Positions 1 to 10,900 of a stretch of DNA of 23,994 nucleotides are shown here, piece by piece. The notes under the pieces were generated by a model. The model was not told where the DNA came from, searched no databases, and worked only from the letters and a program-made list of their open reading frames with translations. The DNA is taken from positions 1 through 23,994 of the forward strand of contig NEEC01000241.1 of the NCBI GenBank assembly GCA_002189035.1, in the 5' to 3' direction. Every line of letters starts with the position of its first letter. The stretch's first letter is position 1. Both the position numbers and the translations under genes were made by a program. Source of the stretch: Utricularia gibba. Its lineage: Eukaryota > Streptophyta > Magnoliopsida > Lamiales > Lentibulariaceae.

Positions 1-3000
1 CATCCTAACTTCAATAAGTGCAGCACGATTTTCGTCGAGTAGGACCGATGTGGCAAAGAACCTTGGGTCAGAACGAAGTTCACAACGACATCACCGCCCA
101 AAAACGACAAGCTTTTCCTTGAGAAACATGTAGGCAGCCAATTAAAACCCAACGTTAAGAAATGCATCAAGTTTTTTGCCGAGCCACAAATGACTATGGG
201 CCGAGCTCGACTCGACCCCTTCTCGATACCGTTGCCCCACGAGAGCGCCTCCTCAGATATAAAAAGCATGCGGTTGAGAAAAACCATTTTGGGTGCTCAT
301 GACATCCTAACTTCAATAAGTGCAGCACGATTTTCGTCGAGTAGGACCCGATGTGGCAAAGGAGTCAGACCGAACCTTGGTCAGAACGAAGTTCACAACG
401 ACATCACCCCGCCAAAAACGACAAGCTTTTCCTTGAGAAACCATGTAGGCAGCCAATTAAAACCCAACGTTAAGAAATGCATCAAGTTTTTTGCCGAGCC
501 ACAAATGACTATGGGCCCGAGCTCGACTCGACCTCCTTCTCGATACCGTTGCCCCACGAGAGCGCCTCCTCAGATATAAAGCATGCGGTTGAGAAAACCA
601 TTTTGGGGTGCTCATGACATCCTAACTTCAATAAGTGCAGCACGATTTTCGTCGAGTAGGACCCGATGTGGCAAAGGAACTTGGGTCAGAACGAAGTTCA
701 CAACGACATCACCCGCCCAAAAACGACAAGCTTTTCCTTGAGAAACCATGTAGGCAGCCATTAAAACCAACGTTAAGAAATGCATCAAGTTTTTTGCCGA
801 GCTACAAATGACTATGGGCCCGAGCTCGACTCGACCTCCTTCTCGATACCGTTGCCCCACGAGAGCGCCTCCTCAGATATAAAGCATGCGGTTGAGAAAA
901 CCATTTTGGGTGCTCATGACATCCTAACTTCAATAAGTGCAGCACGATTTTCGTCGAGTAGGACCCGATGTGGCAAAGGAGTCAGACCGACCTTGGGTCA
1001 GAACGAAGTTCACAACGACATCACCGCCCAAAAACGACAAGCTTTTCCTTGAGAAACCATGTAGGCAGCCAATTAAAACCAACGTTAAGAAATGCATCAA
1101 GTTTTTTGCCGAGCCACAAATGACTATGGGCCCGAGCTCGACTCGACCTCCTTCTCGATACCGTTGCCCACGAGAGCGCCTCCAGATATAAAGCATGCGG
1201 TTGAGAAAACCATTTTTGCTCATGACATCTAACTTCAATAAGTGCAGCACGATTTTCGTCGAGTAGGACCCGATGTGGCAAAGGAGTCCTTGGGTCAGAA
1301 CGAAGTTCACAACGACATCACCCGCCAAAAACGACAAGCTTTTCCTTGAGAAACCATGTAGGCAGCCAATTAAAACCCAACGTTAAGAAATGCATCAAGT
1401 TTTTTGCCGAGCTACAAATGACTATGGCCCGAGCTCGACTCGACCTCCTTCTCGATACCGTTGCCCACGAGAGCGCCTCCTCAGATATATAAGCATGCGT
1501 TGAGAAAACATTTTGGGTGCTTATGACATCCTAACTTCAATAAGTGCATCACGATTTTCGTCGAGTAGGACCCGATGTGGAAAGGAGTCAGACCGAACTT
1601 GGGTCAGAACGAAGTTCACAACGACATCACCCGCCCAAAAACGACAAGCTTTTCCTTGAGAAACCATGTAGGCAGCCAATTAAAACCCAACGTTAAGAAA
1701 TGCATCAAGTTTTTTTGCCGAGCTACAAATGACTATGGGCCCGAGCTCGACTCGACCTCCTTCTCGATACCGTTGCCCACGAGAGCGCCTCCTCAGATAT
1801 AAAGCATGCGGTTGAGAAAACCATTTTGGGTGCTCATGACATCCTAACTTCAATAAGTGCATCACGATTTTCGTCGAGTAGGACCCGATGTGGCAAAGGA
1901 ACCTTGGGTCAGAACGAAGTTCACAACGACATCACCCGCCCAAAAACGACAAGCTTTTCCTTGAGAAACCATGTAGGCAGCCAATTAAAACCCAACGTTA
2001 AGAAATGCATCAAGTTTTTTTGCCGAGCACAAATGACTATGGGCCCGAGCTCGACTCGACCACCTTCTCGATACCGTTGCCCCACGAGAGCGCCTCTCAG
2101 ATATAAAGCATGCGGTTGAGAAAACCATTTTGGGTGCTCATGACATCCTAACTTCAATAAGTGCAGCACGATTTTCGTCGAGTAGGACCCGATGTGGCAA
2201 AGGAGTCAGACCGAACCTTGGGTCAGAACGAAGTTCACAACGACATCCCGCCCAAAAACGACAAGCTTTTCCTTGAGAAACCATGTAGGCAGCCAATTAA
2301 AACCCAACGTTAAGAAATGCATCAAGTTTTTTGCCGAGCACAAATGACTATGGGCCCGAGCTCGACTCGACCCTTCTCGATACCGTTGCCCACGAGAGCG
2401 CCTCCTCAGATATAAAGCATGCGGTTGAGAAAACCATTTTGGGTGCTCATGACATCCTAACTTCAATAAGTGCATCACGATTTTCGTCGAGTAGGACCCG
2501 ATGTGGCAAAGGAGTCAGACCGAACTTGGGTCAGAACGAAGTTCACAACGACATCACCCGCCAAAAACGACAAGCTTTTCCTTGAGAAACCATGTAGGCA
2601 GCCAATTAAACCCAACGTTAAGAAATGCATCAAGTTTTTTGCCGAGCCACAAATGACTATGGGCCCGAGCTCGACTCGACCTCCTTCTCGATACCGTTGC
2701 CCACGAGAGCGCCTCCTCAGATATAAAGCATGCGGGTTGAGAAAACCATTTTGGGTGCTCATGACATCCTAACTTCAATAAGTGCATCAGATTTTCGTCG
2801 AGTAGGACCGATGTGGCAAAGGAACCTTGGGTCAGAACGAAGTTCACAACGACATCACCCGCCAAAAACGACAAGCTTTTCCTTGAGAAACCATGTAGGC
2901 AGCCAATTAAACCCAACGTTAAAAACAAACATTTTTTGCCGAGCCACAAATGACTATGGGCCCGAGCTCGACTCGACCTCCTTCTCGATACCGTTGCCCC

Positions 3001-6000
3001 ACGAGAGCGCCTCCTCAGATATAAAGCATGCGGTTGAGAAAACCATTTTGGGTGCTCATGACATCCTAACTTCAATAAGTGCAGCACGATTTTCGTCGAG
3101 TAGGACCCGATGTGGCAAAGGAGTCAGACCGAACCTTGGGTCAGAACGAAGTTCACAACGACATCACCGCCCAAAAACGACAAGCTTTTCCTTGAGAAAC
3201 CATGTAGGCAGCCAATTAAAACCCAACGTTAAGAAATGCATCAAGTTTTTTGCCGAGCTACAAATGACTATGGGCCCGAGCTCGACTCGACCTCTTCTCG
3301 ATACCGTTGCCCACGAGAGCGCCTCCTCAGATATAAAGCATGCGGTTGAGAAAACCATTTTGGGTGCTTATGACATCCTACTTCAATAAGTGCATCACGA
3401 TTTTCGTCGAGTAGGACCCGATGTGGCAAAGGAGTCAGACCGAACCTTGGGTCAGAACGAAGTTCACAACGACATCACCGCCCAAAAACGACAAGCTTTT
3501 CCTTGAGAAACCATGTAGGCAGCCAATTAAACCCAACGTTAAGAAATGCATCAAGTTTTTTGCCGAGCCACAAATGACTATGGGCCCGAGCTCGACTCGA
3601 CCTCCTTCTCGATACCGTTGCCCCACGAGAGCGCCTCCTCAGATATAAAGCATGCGGTTGAGAAAACCATTTTGGGTGCTCATGACATCCTAACTTCAAT
3701 AAGTGCATCACGATTTTCGTCGAGTAGGACCCGATGTGGCAAAGGAACCTTGGGTCAGAACGAAGTTCACAACGACATCACCGCCAAAAACGACAAGCTT
3801 TTCCTTGAGAAACCATGTAGGCAGCCAATTAAAACCCAACGTTAAGAAATGCATCAAGTTTTTTGCCGAGCCACAAATGACTATGGGCCGAGCTCGACTC
3901 GACCTCCTTCTCGATACCGTTGCCCACGAGAGCGCCTCCTCAGATATAAAGCATGCGGTTGAGAAAACCATTTTGGGTGCTCATGACATCCTAACTTCAA
4001 TAAGTGCATCACGATTTTCGTCGAGTAGGACCCGATGTGGCAAAGGAGTCAGACCGAACCTTGGGTCAGAACGAAGTTCACAACGACATCACCAGCCCAA
4101 AAACGACAAGCTTTTCCTTGAGAAACCATGTAGGCAGCCAATTAAAACCCAACGTTAAGAAATGCATCAAGTTTTTTGCCGAGCTACAAATGACTATGGG
4201 CCGAGCTCGACTCGACCTCCTCTCGATACCGTTGCCCCACGAGAGCGCCTCTCAGATATAAAGCATGCGGTTGAGAAAACCATTTTGGGTGCTCATGACA
4301 TCCTAACTTCAATAAGTGCAGCACGATTTTCGTCGAGTAGGACCCGATGTGGCAAAGGAGTCAGACCGAACCTTGGGTCAGAACGAAGTTCACAACGACA
4401 TCACCCGCCAAAAACGACAAGCTTTTCCTTGAGAAACCAGGCAGCAATTAAAACCCAACGTTAAGAAATGCATCAAGTTTTTTGCCGAGCCACAAATGAC
4501 TATGGGCCCGAGCTCGACTCGACCCCTTCTCGATACCGTTGCCCACGAGAGCGCCTCTCAGATATAAAGCATGCGGTTGAGAAAACCATTTTGGGTGCTC
4601 ATGACATCCTAACTTCAATAAGTGCATCACGATTTTCGTCGAGTAGGACCCGATGTGGCAAAGGAAGACCTTGGGTCAGAACGAAGTTCACAACGACATC
4701 ACCCGCCCAAAAACGACAAGCTTTTCCTTGAGAAACCATGTAGGCAGCCAATTAAAACCCAACGTTAAGAAATGCATCAAGTTTTTTTGCCGAGCCACAA
4801 ATGACTATGGGCCCGAGCTCGACTCGACCTCCTTCTCGATACCGTTGCCCACGAGAGCGCCTCCTCAGATATAAAGCATGCGGTTGAGAAAACCATTTTG
4901 GGTGCTCATGACATCCTAACTTCAATAAGTGCAGCACGATTTTCGTCGAGTAGGACCCGATGTGGCAAAGGAACCTTGGGTCAGAACGAAGTTCACAACG
5001 ACATCACCCGCCCAAAAACGACAAGCTTTTCCTTGAGAAACCATGTAGGCAGCCAATTAAAACCCAACGTTAAGAAATGCATCAAGTTTTTTGCCGAGCC
5101 ACAAATGACTATGGGCCCGAGCTCGACTCGACTCTTCTCGATACCGTTGCCCACGAGAGCGCCTCTCAGATATAAAGCATGCGGTTGAGAAAACCATTTT
5201 GGGTGCTCATGACATCCTAACTTCAATAAGTGCAGCGATTTTCGTCGAGTAGGACCCGATGTGGCAAAGGAGTCAGACCTTGGGTCAGAACGAAGTTCAC
5301 AACGACATCACCCGCCCAAAAACGACAAGCTTTTCCTTGAGAAACCATGTAGGCAGCCAATTAAAACCCAACGTTAAGAAATGCATCAAGTTTTTTGCCG
5401 AGCTACAAATGACTATGGGCCCGAGCTCGACTCGACCTCCTTCTCGATACCGTTGCCCCACGAGAGCGCCTCCTCAGATATATAAAGCATGCGGTTGAGA
5501 AAACCATTTTGGGTGCTCATGACATCTAACTTCAATAAGTGCATCACGATTTTCGTCGAGTAGGACCGATGTGGCAAAGGAGTCAGACCGAACCTTGGGT
5601 CAGAACGAAGTTCACAACGACATCACCCCGCAAAAACGACAAGCTTTTCCTTGAGAAACCATGTAGGCAGCCAATTAAAACCCAACGTTAAGAATGCATC
5701 AAGTTTTTTGCCGAGCTACAAATGACTATGGGCCCGAGCTCGACTCGACCTCCTTCTCGATACCGTTGCCCCACGAGAGCGCCTCCTCAGATATAAAGCA
5801 TGCGGTTGAGAAAACCATTTTGGGTGCTCATGACATCCTAACTTCAATAAGTGCAGCACGATTTTCGTCGAGTAGGACCCGATGTGGCAAAGGAGTCAGA
5901 CCGAACCTTGGGTCAGAACGAAGTTCACAACGACATCACCCGCCCAAAAACGACAAGCTTTTCCTTGAGAAACCATGTAGGCAGCCAATTAAAACCCAAC

Positions 6001-6462
6001 GTTAAGAAATGCATCAAGTTTTTTGCCGAGCTACAAAATGACTATGGGCCCGAGCTCGACTCGACCTCCTTCTCGATACCGTTGCCCCACGAGAGCGCCT
6101 CCTCAGATATAAAGCATGCGGTTGAGAAAACCATTTTGGGTGCTCATGACATCTAACTTCAATAAGTGCATCACGATTTTCGTCGAGTAGGACCCGATGT
6201 GGCAAAGGAGTCAGACCGAACCTTGGGTCAGAACGAAGTTCACAACGACATCACCCGCCCAAAAACGACAAGCTTTTCCTTGAGAAACCATGTAGGCAGC
6301 CAATTAAAACCCAACGTTAAGAAATGCATCAAGTTTTTTGCCGAGCACAAATGACTATGGGCCCGAGCTCGACTCGACCTCCTTCTCGATACCGTTGCCC
6401 CACGAGAGCGCCTCCTCAGATATAAAGCATGCGGTTGAGAAAACCATTTTGGGTGCTCATGA
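1..6462 (+). repeat. Array block 1: 21 monomers, indel-rich and GCAT-rich
   Basis: Monomers start at 1, 303, 618, 920, 1226, 1527, 1840, 2144, 2453, 2765, 3062, 3374, 3686, 3987, 4299, 4605, 4912, 5213, 5523, 5834 and 6150. Twelve are long, seven short and two intermediate at the 10-bp site. Ten of 21 read GTGCATCAC instead of GTGCAGCAC near the monomer start, compared with 3 of 31 in the next block. Most copies also carry several one-base gains or losses, often in short homopolymers such as CCCC, GGG and AAAA. The copy at 4299 lacks TGTA within CCATGTAGG. Confidence 0.93.
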
Positions 6463-7075
6463 CATCCTAACTTCAATAAGTGCAGCACGATTTTCGTCGA
6501 GTAGGACCCGATGTGGCAAAGGAACCTTGGGTCAGAACGAAGTTCACAACGACATCACCCGCCCAAAAACGACAAGCTTTTCCTTGAGAAACCATGTAGG
6601 CAGCCAATTAAAACCCAACGTTAAGAAATGCATCAAGTTTTTTGCCGAGCTAAAATGACTATGGGCCCGAGCTCGACTCGACCTCCTTCTCGATACCGTT
6701 GCCCACGAGAGCGCCTCCTCAGATATAAAGCATGCGGTTGAGAAAACCATTTTGGGTGCTCATGACATCCTAACTTCAATAAGTGCAGCACGATTTTCGT
6801 CGAGTAGGACCCGATGTGGCAAAGGAGTCAGGAACCTTGGTCAGAACGAAGTTCACAACGACATCACCGCCCAAAAACGACAAGCTTTTCCTTGAGAAAC
6901 CATGTAGGCAGCCAATTAAAACCCAACGTTAAGAAATGCATCAAGTTTTTTGCCGAGCTACAAATGACTATGGGCCCGAGCTCGACTCGACCTCCTTCTC
7001 GATACCGTTGCCCCACGAGAGCGCCTCCTCAGATATAAAGCATGCGGTTGAGAAAACCATTTTGGGTGCTCATGA

Positions 7076-7390
7076 CATCCTAACTTCAATAAGTGCAGCA
7101 CGATTTTCGTCGAGTAGGACCCGATGTGGCAAAGGAGTCAGACCGAACCTTGGGTCAGAACGAAGTTCACAACGACATCACCCGCCCAAAAACGACAAGC
7201 TTTTCCTTGAGAAACCATGTAGGCAGCCAATTAAAACCCAACGTTAAGAAATGCATCAAGTTTTTTGCCGAGCCACAAATGACTATGGGCCCGAGCTCGA
7301 CTCGACCTCCTTCTCGATACCGTTGCCCCACGAGAGCGCCTCCTCAGATATAAAGCATGCGGTTGAGAAAACCATTTTGGGTGCTCATGA
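7076..7390 (+). repeat. Reference long (L) satellite monomer, 315 bp
   Basis: This copy is a good consensus for the long class: by eye the monomers at 11378-11692, 13223-13537 and 14765-15079 are the same base for base. Landmarks are the GTGC-A-GCAC dyad at 7093-7101, the long-class segment GTCAGACCGA, HindIII AAGCTT at 7197-7202, NsiI ATGCAT at 7251-7256, ApaI GGGCCC at 7287-7292, SacI GAGCTC at 7293-7298, a TATAAA at 7349-7354 and SphI GCATGC at 7355-7360. It contains 19 CpG dinucleotides. At 315 bp the long monomer is a multiple of three, so runs of long copies keep reading frames open by chance; this is not evidence of coding. Confidence 0.95.
7094..7251 (+). repeat. Half-unit A of the reference monomer (158 bp)
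   Basis: The monomer can be cut at its two TGCA motifs into halves of 158 and 157 bp. Half A begins TGCAGCACGATTTTCGTCGA and ends just before TGCATCAAG. Its tail, TTGAGAAACCATGTAGGCAG and following bases, aligns with the tail of half B. It holds the HindIII site and the 10-bp segment whose presence or absence separates long from short monomers. The similarity is visible by eye but diverged, so this is an ancient duplication rather than a current repeat unit. Confidence 0.75.
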
Positions 7391-7408
7391 CATCCTAACT
7401 TCAATAAG
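7252..7408 (+). repeat. Half-unit B of the reference monomer (157 bp)
   Basis: This half begins TGCATCAAGTTTTTTGCCGA, which matches the start of half A at 15 of 20 positions. Its tail contains TTGAGAAAACCATT, the counterpart of TTGAGAAACCATG in half A. Bases 7215-7272 align without a gap to 7372-7429 at 39 of 58 positions, a spacing of 157 bp. It holds the NsiI, ApaI, SacI and SphI sites and the TATAAA. The segment GAGCTCGACTCGACCT appears to be the counterpart of GAGTCAGACCGAACCT in half A. Confidence 0.75.
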
Positions 7409-7693
7409 TGCAGCACGATTTTCGTCGAGTAGGACCCGATGTGGCAAAGGAACCTTGGTCAGAACGAAGTTCACAACGACATCACCCGCCCAAAAACGAC
7501 AAGCTTTTCCTTGAGAAACCATGTAGGCAGCCAATTAAAACCAACGTTAAGAAATGCATCAAGTTTTTTGCCGAGCCACAAATGACTATGGGCCCGAGCT
7601 CGACTCGACCTCCTTCTCGATACCGTTGCCCCACGAGAGCGCCTCCTCAGATATAAAGCATGCGGTTGAGAAAACCATTTTGGGTGCTCATGA

Positions 7694-7998
7694 CATCCTA
7701 ACTTCAATAAGTGCAGCACGATTTTCGTCGAGTAGGACCCGATGTGGCAAAGGAACCTTGGGTCAGAACGAAGTTCACAACGACATCACCCGCCCAAAAA
7801 CGACAAGCTTTTCCTTGAGAAACCATGTAGGCAGCCAATTAAAACCCAACGTTAAGAAATGCATCAAGTTTTTTGCCGAGCCACAAATGACTATGGGCCC
7901 GAGCTCGACTCGACCTCCTTCTCGATACCGTTGCCCCACGAGAGCGCCTCCTCAGATATAAAGCATGCGGTTGAGAAAACCATTTTGGGTGCTCATGA
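7694..7998 (+). repeat. Reference short (S) satellite monomer, 305 bp
   Basis: This copy represents the short class. It matches the long monomer except that GGAGTCAGACCGAACC reads GGAACC, a 10-bp loss flanked by GA on both sides. Other copies of the same type include 9842-10146, 12310-12614 and 15080-15384. Short copies make up about half of the uniform core and are interspersed irregularly with long ones, including a run of four at 12006-13222. A 305-bp length is not a multiple of three, so each short copy shifts any reading frame. Confidence 0.95.
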
Positions 7999-10900
7999 CA
8001 TCCTAACTTCAATAAGTGCAGCACGATTTTCGTCGAGTAGGACCCGATGTGGCAAAGGAACCTTGGGTCAGAACGAAGTTCACAACGACATCACCGCCCA
8101 AAAACGACAAGCTTTTCCTTGAGAAACCATGTAGGCAGCCAATTAAAACCCAACGTTAAGAAATGCATCAAGTTTTTTGCCGAGCTACAAATGACTATGG
8201 GCCCGAGCTCGACTCGACCTCCTTCTCGATACCGTTGCCCCACGAGAGCGCCTCCTCAGATATAAAGCATGCGGTTGAGAAAACCATTTTGGGTGCTCAT
8301 GACATCCTAACTTCAATAAGTGCAGCACGATTTTCGTCGAGTAGGACCCGATGTGGCAAAGGAGTCAGACCGAACTTGGGTCAGAACGAAGTTCACAACG
8401 ACATCACCGCCCAAAAACGACAAGCTTTTCCTTGAGAAACCATGTAGGCAGCCAATTAAAACCCAACGTTAAGAAATGCATCAAGTTTTTGCCGAGCCAC
8501 AAATGACTATGGGCCCGAGCTCGACTCGACCTCCTTCTCGATACCGTTGCCCCACGAGAGCGCCTCCTCAGATATAAAGCATGCGGTTGAGAAAACCATT
8601 TTGGGTGCTCATGACATCCTAACTTCAATAAGTGCATCACGATTTTCGTCGAGTAGGACCCGATGTGGCAAAGGAACCTTGGGTCAGAACGAAGTTCACA
8701 ACGACATCACCCGCCCAAAAACGACAAGCTTTTCCTTGAGAAACCATGTAGGCAGCCAATTAAAACCCAACGTTAAGAAATGCATCAAGTTTTTTGCCGA
8801 GCCACAAATGACTATGGGCCCGAGCTCGACTCGACCTCCTTCTCGATACCGTTGCCCCACGAGAGCGCCTCCTCAGATATAAAGCATGCGGTTGAGAAAA
8901 CCATTTTGGGTGCTCATGACATCCTAACTTCAATAAGTGCAGCACGATTTTCGTCGAGTAGGACCCGATGTGGCAAAGGAGTCAGACCGAACCTTGGGTC
9001 AGAACGAAGTTCACAACGACATCACCGCCCAAAAACGACAAGCTTTTCCTTGAGAAACCATGTAGGCAGCCAATTAAAACCCAACGTTAAGAAATGCATC
9101 AAGTTTTTTGCCGAGCCAAATGACTATGGGCCCGAGCTCGACTCGACCTCCTTCTCGATACCGTTGCCCACGAGAGCGCCTCCTCAGATATAAAGCATGC
9201 GGTTGAGAAAACCATTTTGGGTGCTCATGACATCCTAACTTCAATAAGTGCAGCACGATTTTCGTCGAGTAGGACCCGATGTGGCAAAGGAACCTTGGGT
9301 CAGAACGAAGTTCACAACGACATCACCGCCCAAAAACGACAAGCTTTTCCTTGAGAAACCATGTAGGCAGCCAATTAAAACCCAACGTTAAGAAATGCAT
9401 CAAGTTTTTTGCCGAGCTACAAATGACTATGGGCCCGAGCTCGACTCGACCTCCTTCTCGATACCGTTGCCCCACGAGAGCGCCTCCTCAGATATAAAGC
9501 ATGCGGTTGAGAAAACCATTTTGGGTGCTTATGACATCCTAACTTCAATAAGTGCATCACGATTTTCGTCGAGTAGGACCCGATGTGGCAAAGGAGTCAG
9601 ACCGAACCTTGGGTCAGAACGAAGTTCACAACGACATCACCCGCCCAAAAACGACAAGCTTTTCCTTGAGAAACCATGTAGGCAGCCAATTAAAACCCAA
9701 CGTTAAGAAATGCATCAAGTTTTTTGCAAAATGACTATGGGCCCGAGCTCGACTCGACCTCCTTCTCGATACCGTTGCCCACGAGAGCGCCTCCTCAGAT
9801 ATAAAGCATGCGGTTGAGAAAACCATTTTGGGTGCTCATGACATCCTAACTTCAATAAGTGCAGCACGATTTTCGTCGAGTAGGACCCGATGTGGCAAAG
9901 GAACCTTGGGTCAGAACGAAGTTCACAACGACATCACCCGCCCAAAAACGACAAGCTTTTCCTTGAGAAACCATGTAGGCAGCCAATTAAAACCCAACGT
10001 TAAGAAATGCATCAAGTTTTTTGCCGAGCCACAAATGACTATGGGCCCGAGCTCGACTCGACCTCCTTCTCGATACCGTTGCCCCACGAGAGCGCCTCCT
10101 CAGATATAAAGCATGCGGTTGAGAAAACCATTTTGGGTGCTCATGACATCCTAACTTCAATAAGTGCAGCACGATTTTCGTCGAGTAGGACCCGATGTGG
10201 CAAAGGAACCTTGGGTCAGAACGAAGTTCACAACGACATCACCCGCCAAAAACGACAAGCTTTTCCTTGAGAAACCATGTAGGCAGCCAATTAAAACCCA
10301 ACGTTAAGAAATGCATCAAGTTTTTTGCCGAGCCACAAATGACTATGGGCCCGAGCTCGACTCGACCTCCTTCTCGATACCGTTGCCCACGAGAGCGCCT
10401 CCTCAGATATAAAGCATGCGGTTGAGAAAACCATTTTGGGTGCTCATGACATCCTAACTTCAATAAGTGCAGCACGATTTTCGTCGAGTAGGACCCGATG
10501 TGGCAAAGGAGTCAGACCTTGGGTCAGAACGAAGTTCACAACGACATCACCCGCCCAAAAACGACAAGCTTTTCCTTGAGAAACCATGTAGGCAGCCAAT
10601 TAAAACCCAACGTTAAGAAATGCATCAAGTTTTTTGCCGAGCCACAAATGACTATGGGCCCGAGCTCGACTCGACCTCCTTCTCGATACCGTTGCCCCAC
10701 GAGAGCGCCTCCTCAGATATAAAGCATGCGGTTGAGAAAACCATTTTGGGTGCTCATGACATCCTAACTTCAATAAGTGCAGCATTTTCGTCGAGTAGGA
10801 CCCGATGTGGCAAAGGAGTCAGACGAACCTTGGGTCAGAACGAAGTTCACAACGACATCACCCGCCCAAAAACGACAAGCTTTTCCTTGAGAAACCATGT

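Noticed and set aside
7093-7101. GTGC-A-GCAC dyad as a hairpin or protein-binding site
   Set aside because: The arms are only 4 bp, and common GCAT copies disrupt it without any visible compensation.
7104-7124. CENP-B box-like sequence starting at TTCGTCGAGTAGGACCCGA
   Set aside because: Only the first TTCG fits. The required A after four bases and the CGGG core at the right spacing are absent on either strand.
7291-7306. Origin from a plant LTR retrotransposon, suggested by CGAGCTCGACTCGACC
   Set aside because: The motif is short and of simple composition. No TG...CA ends, primer-binding site, polypurine tract or coding remnant is seen.
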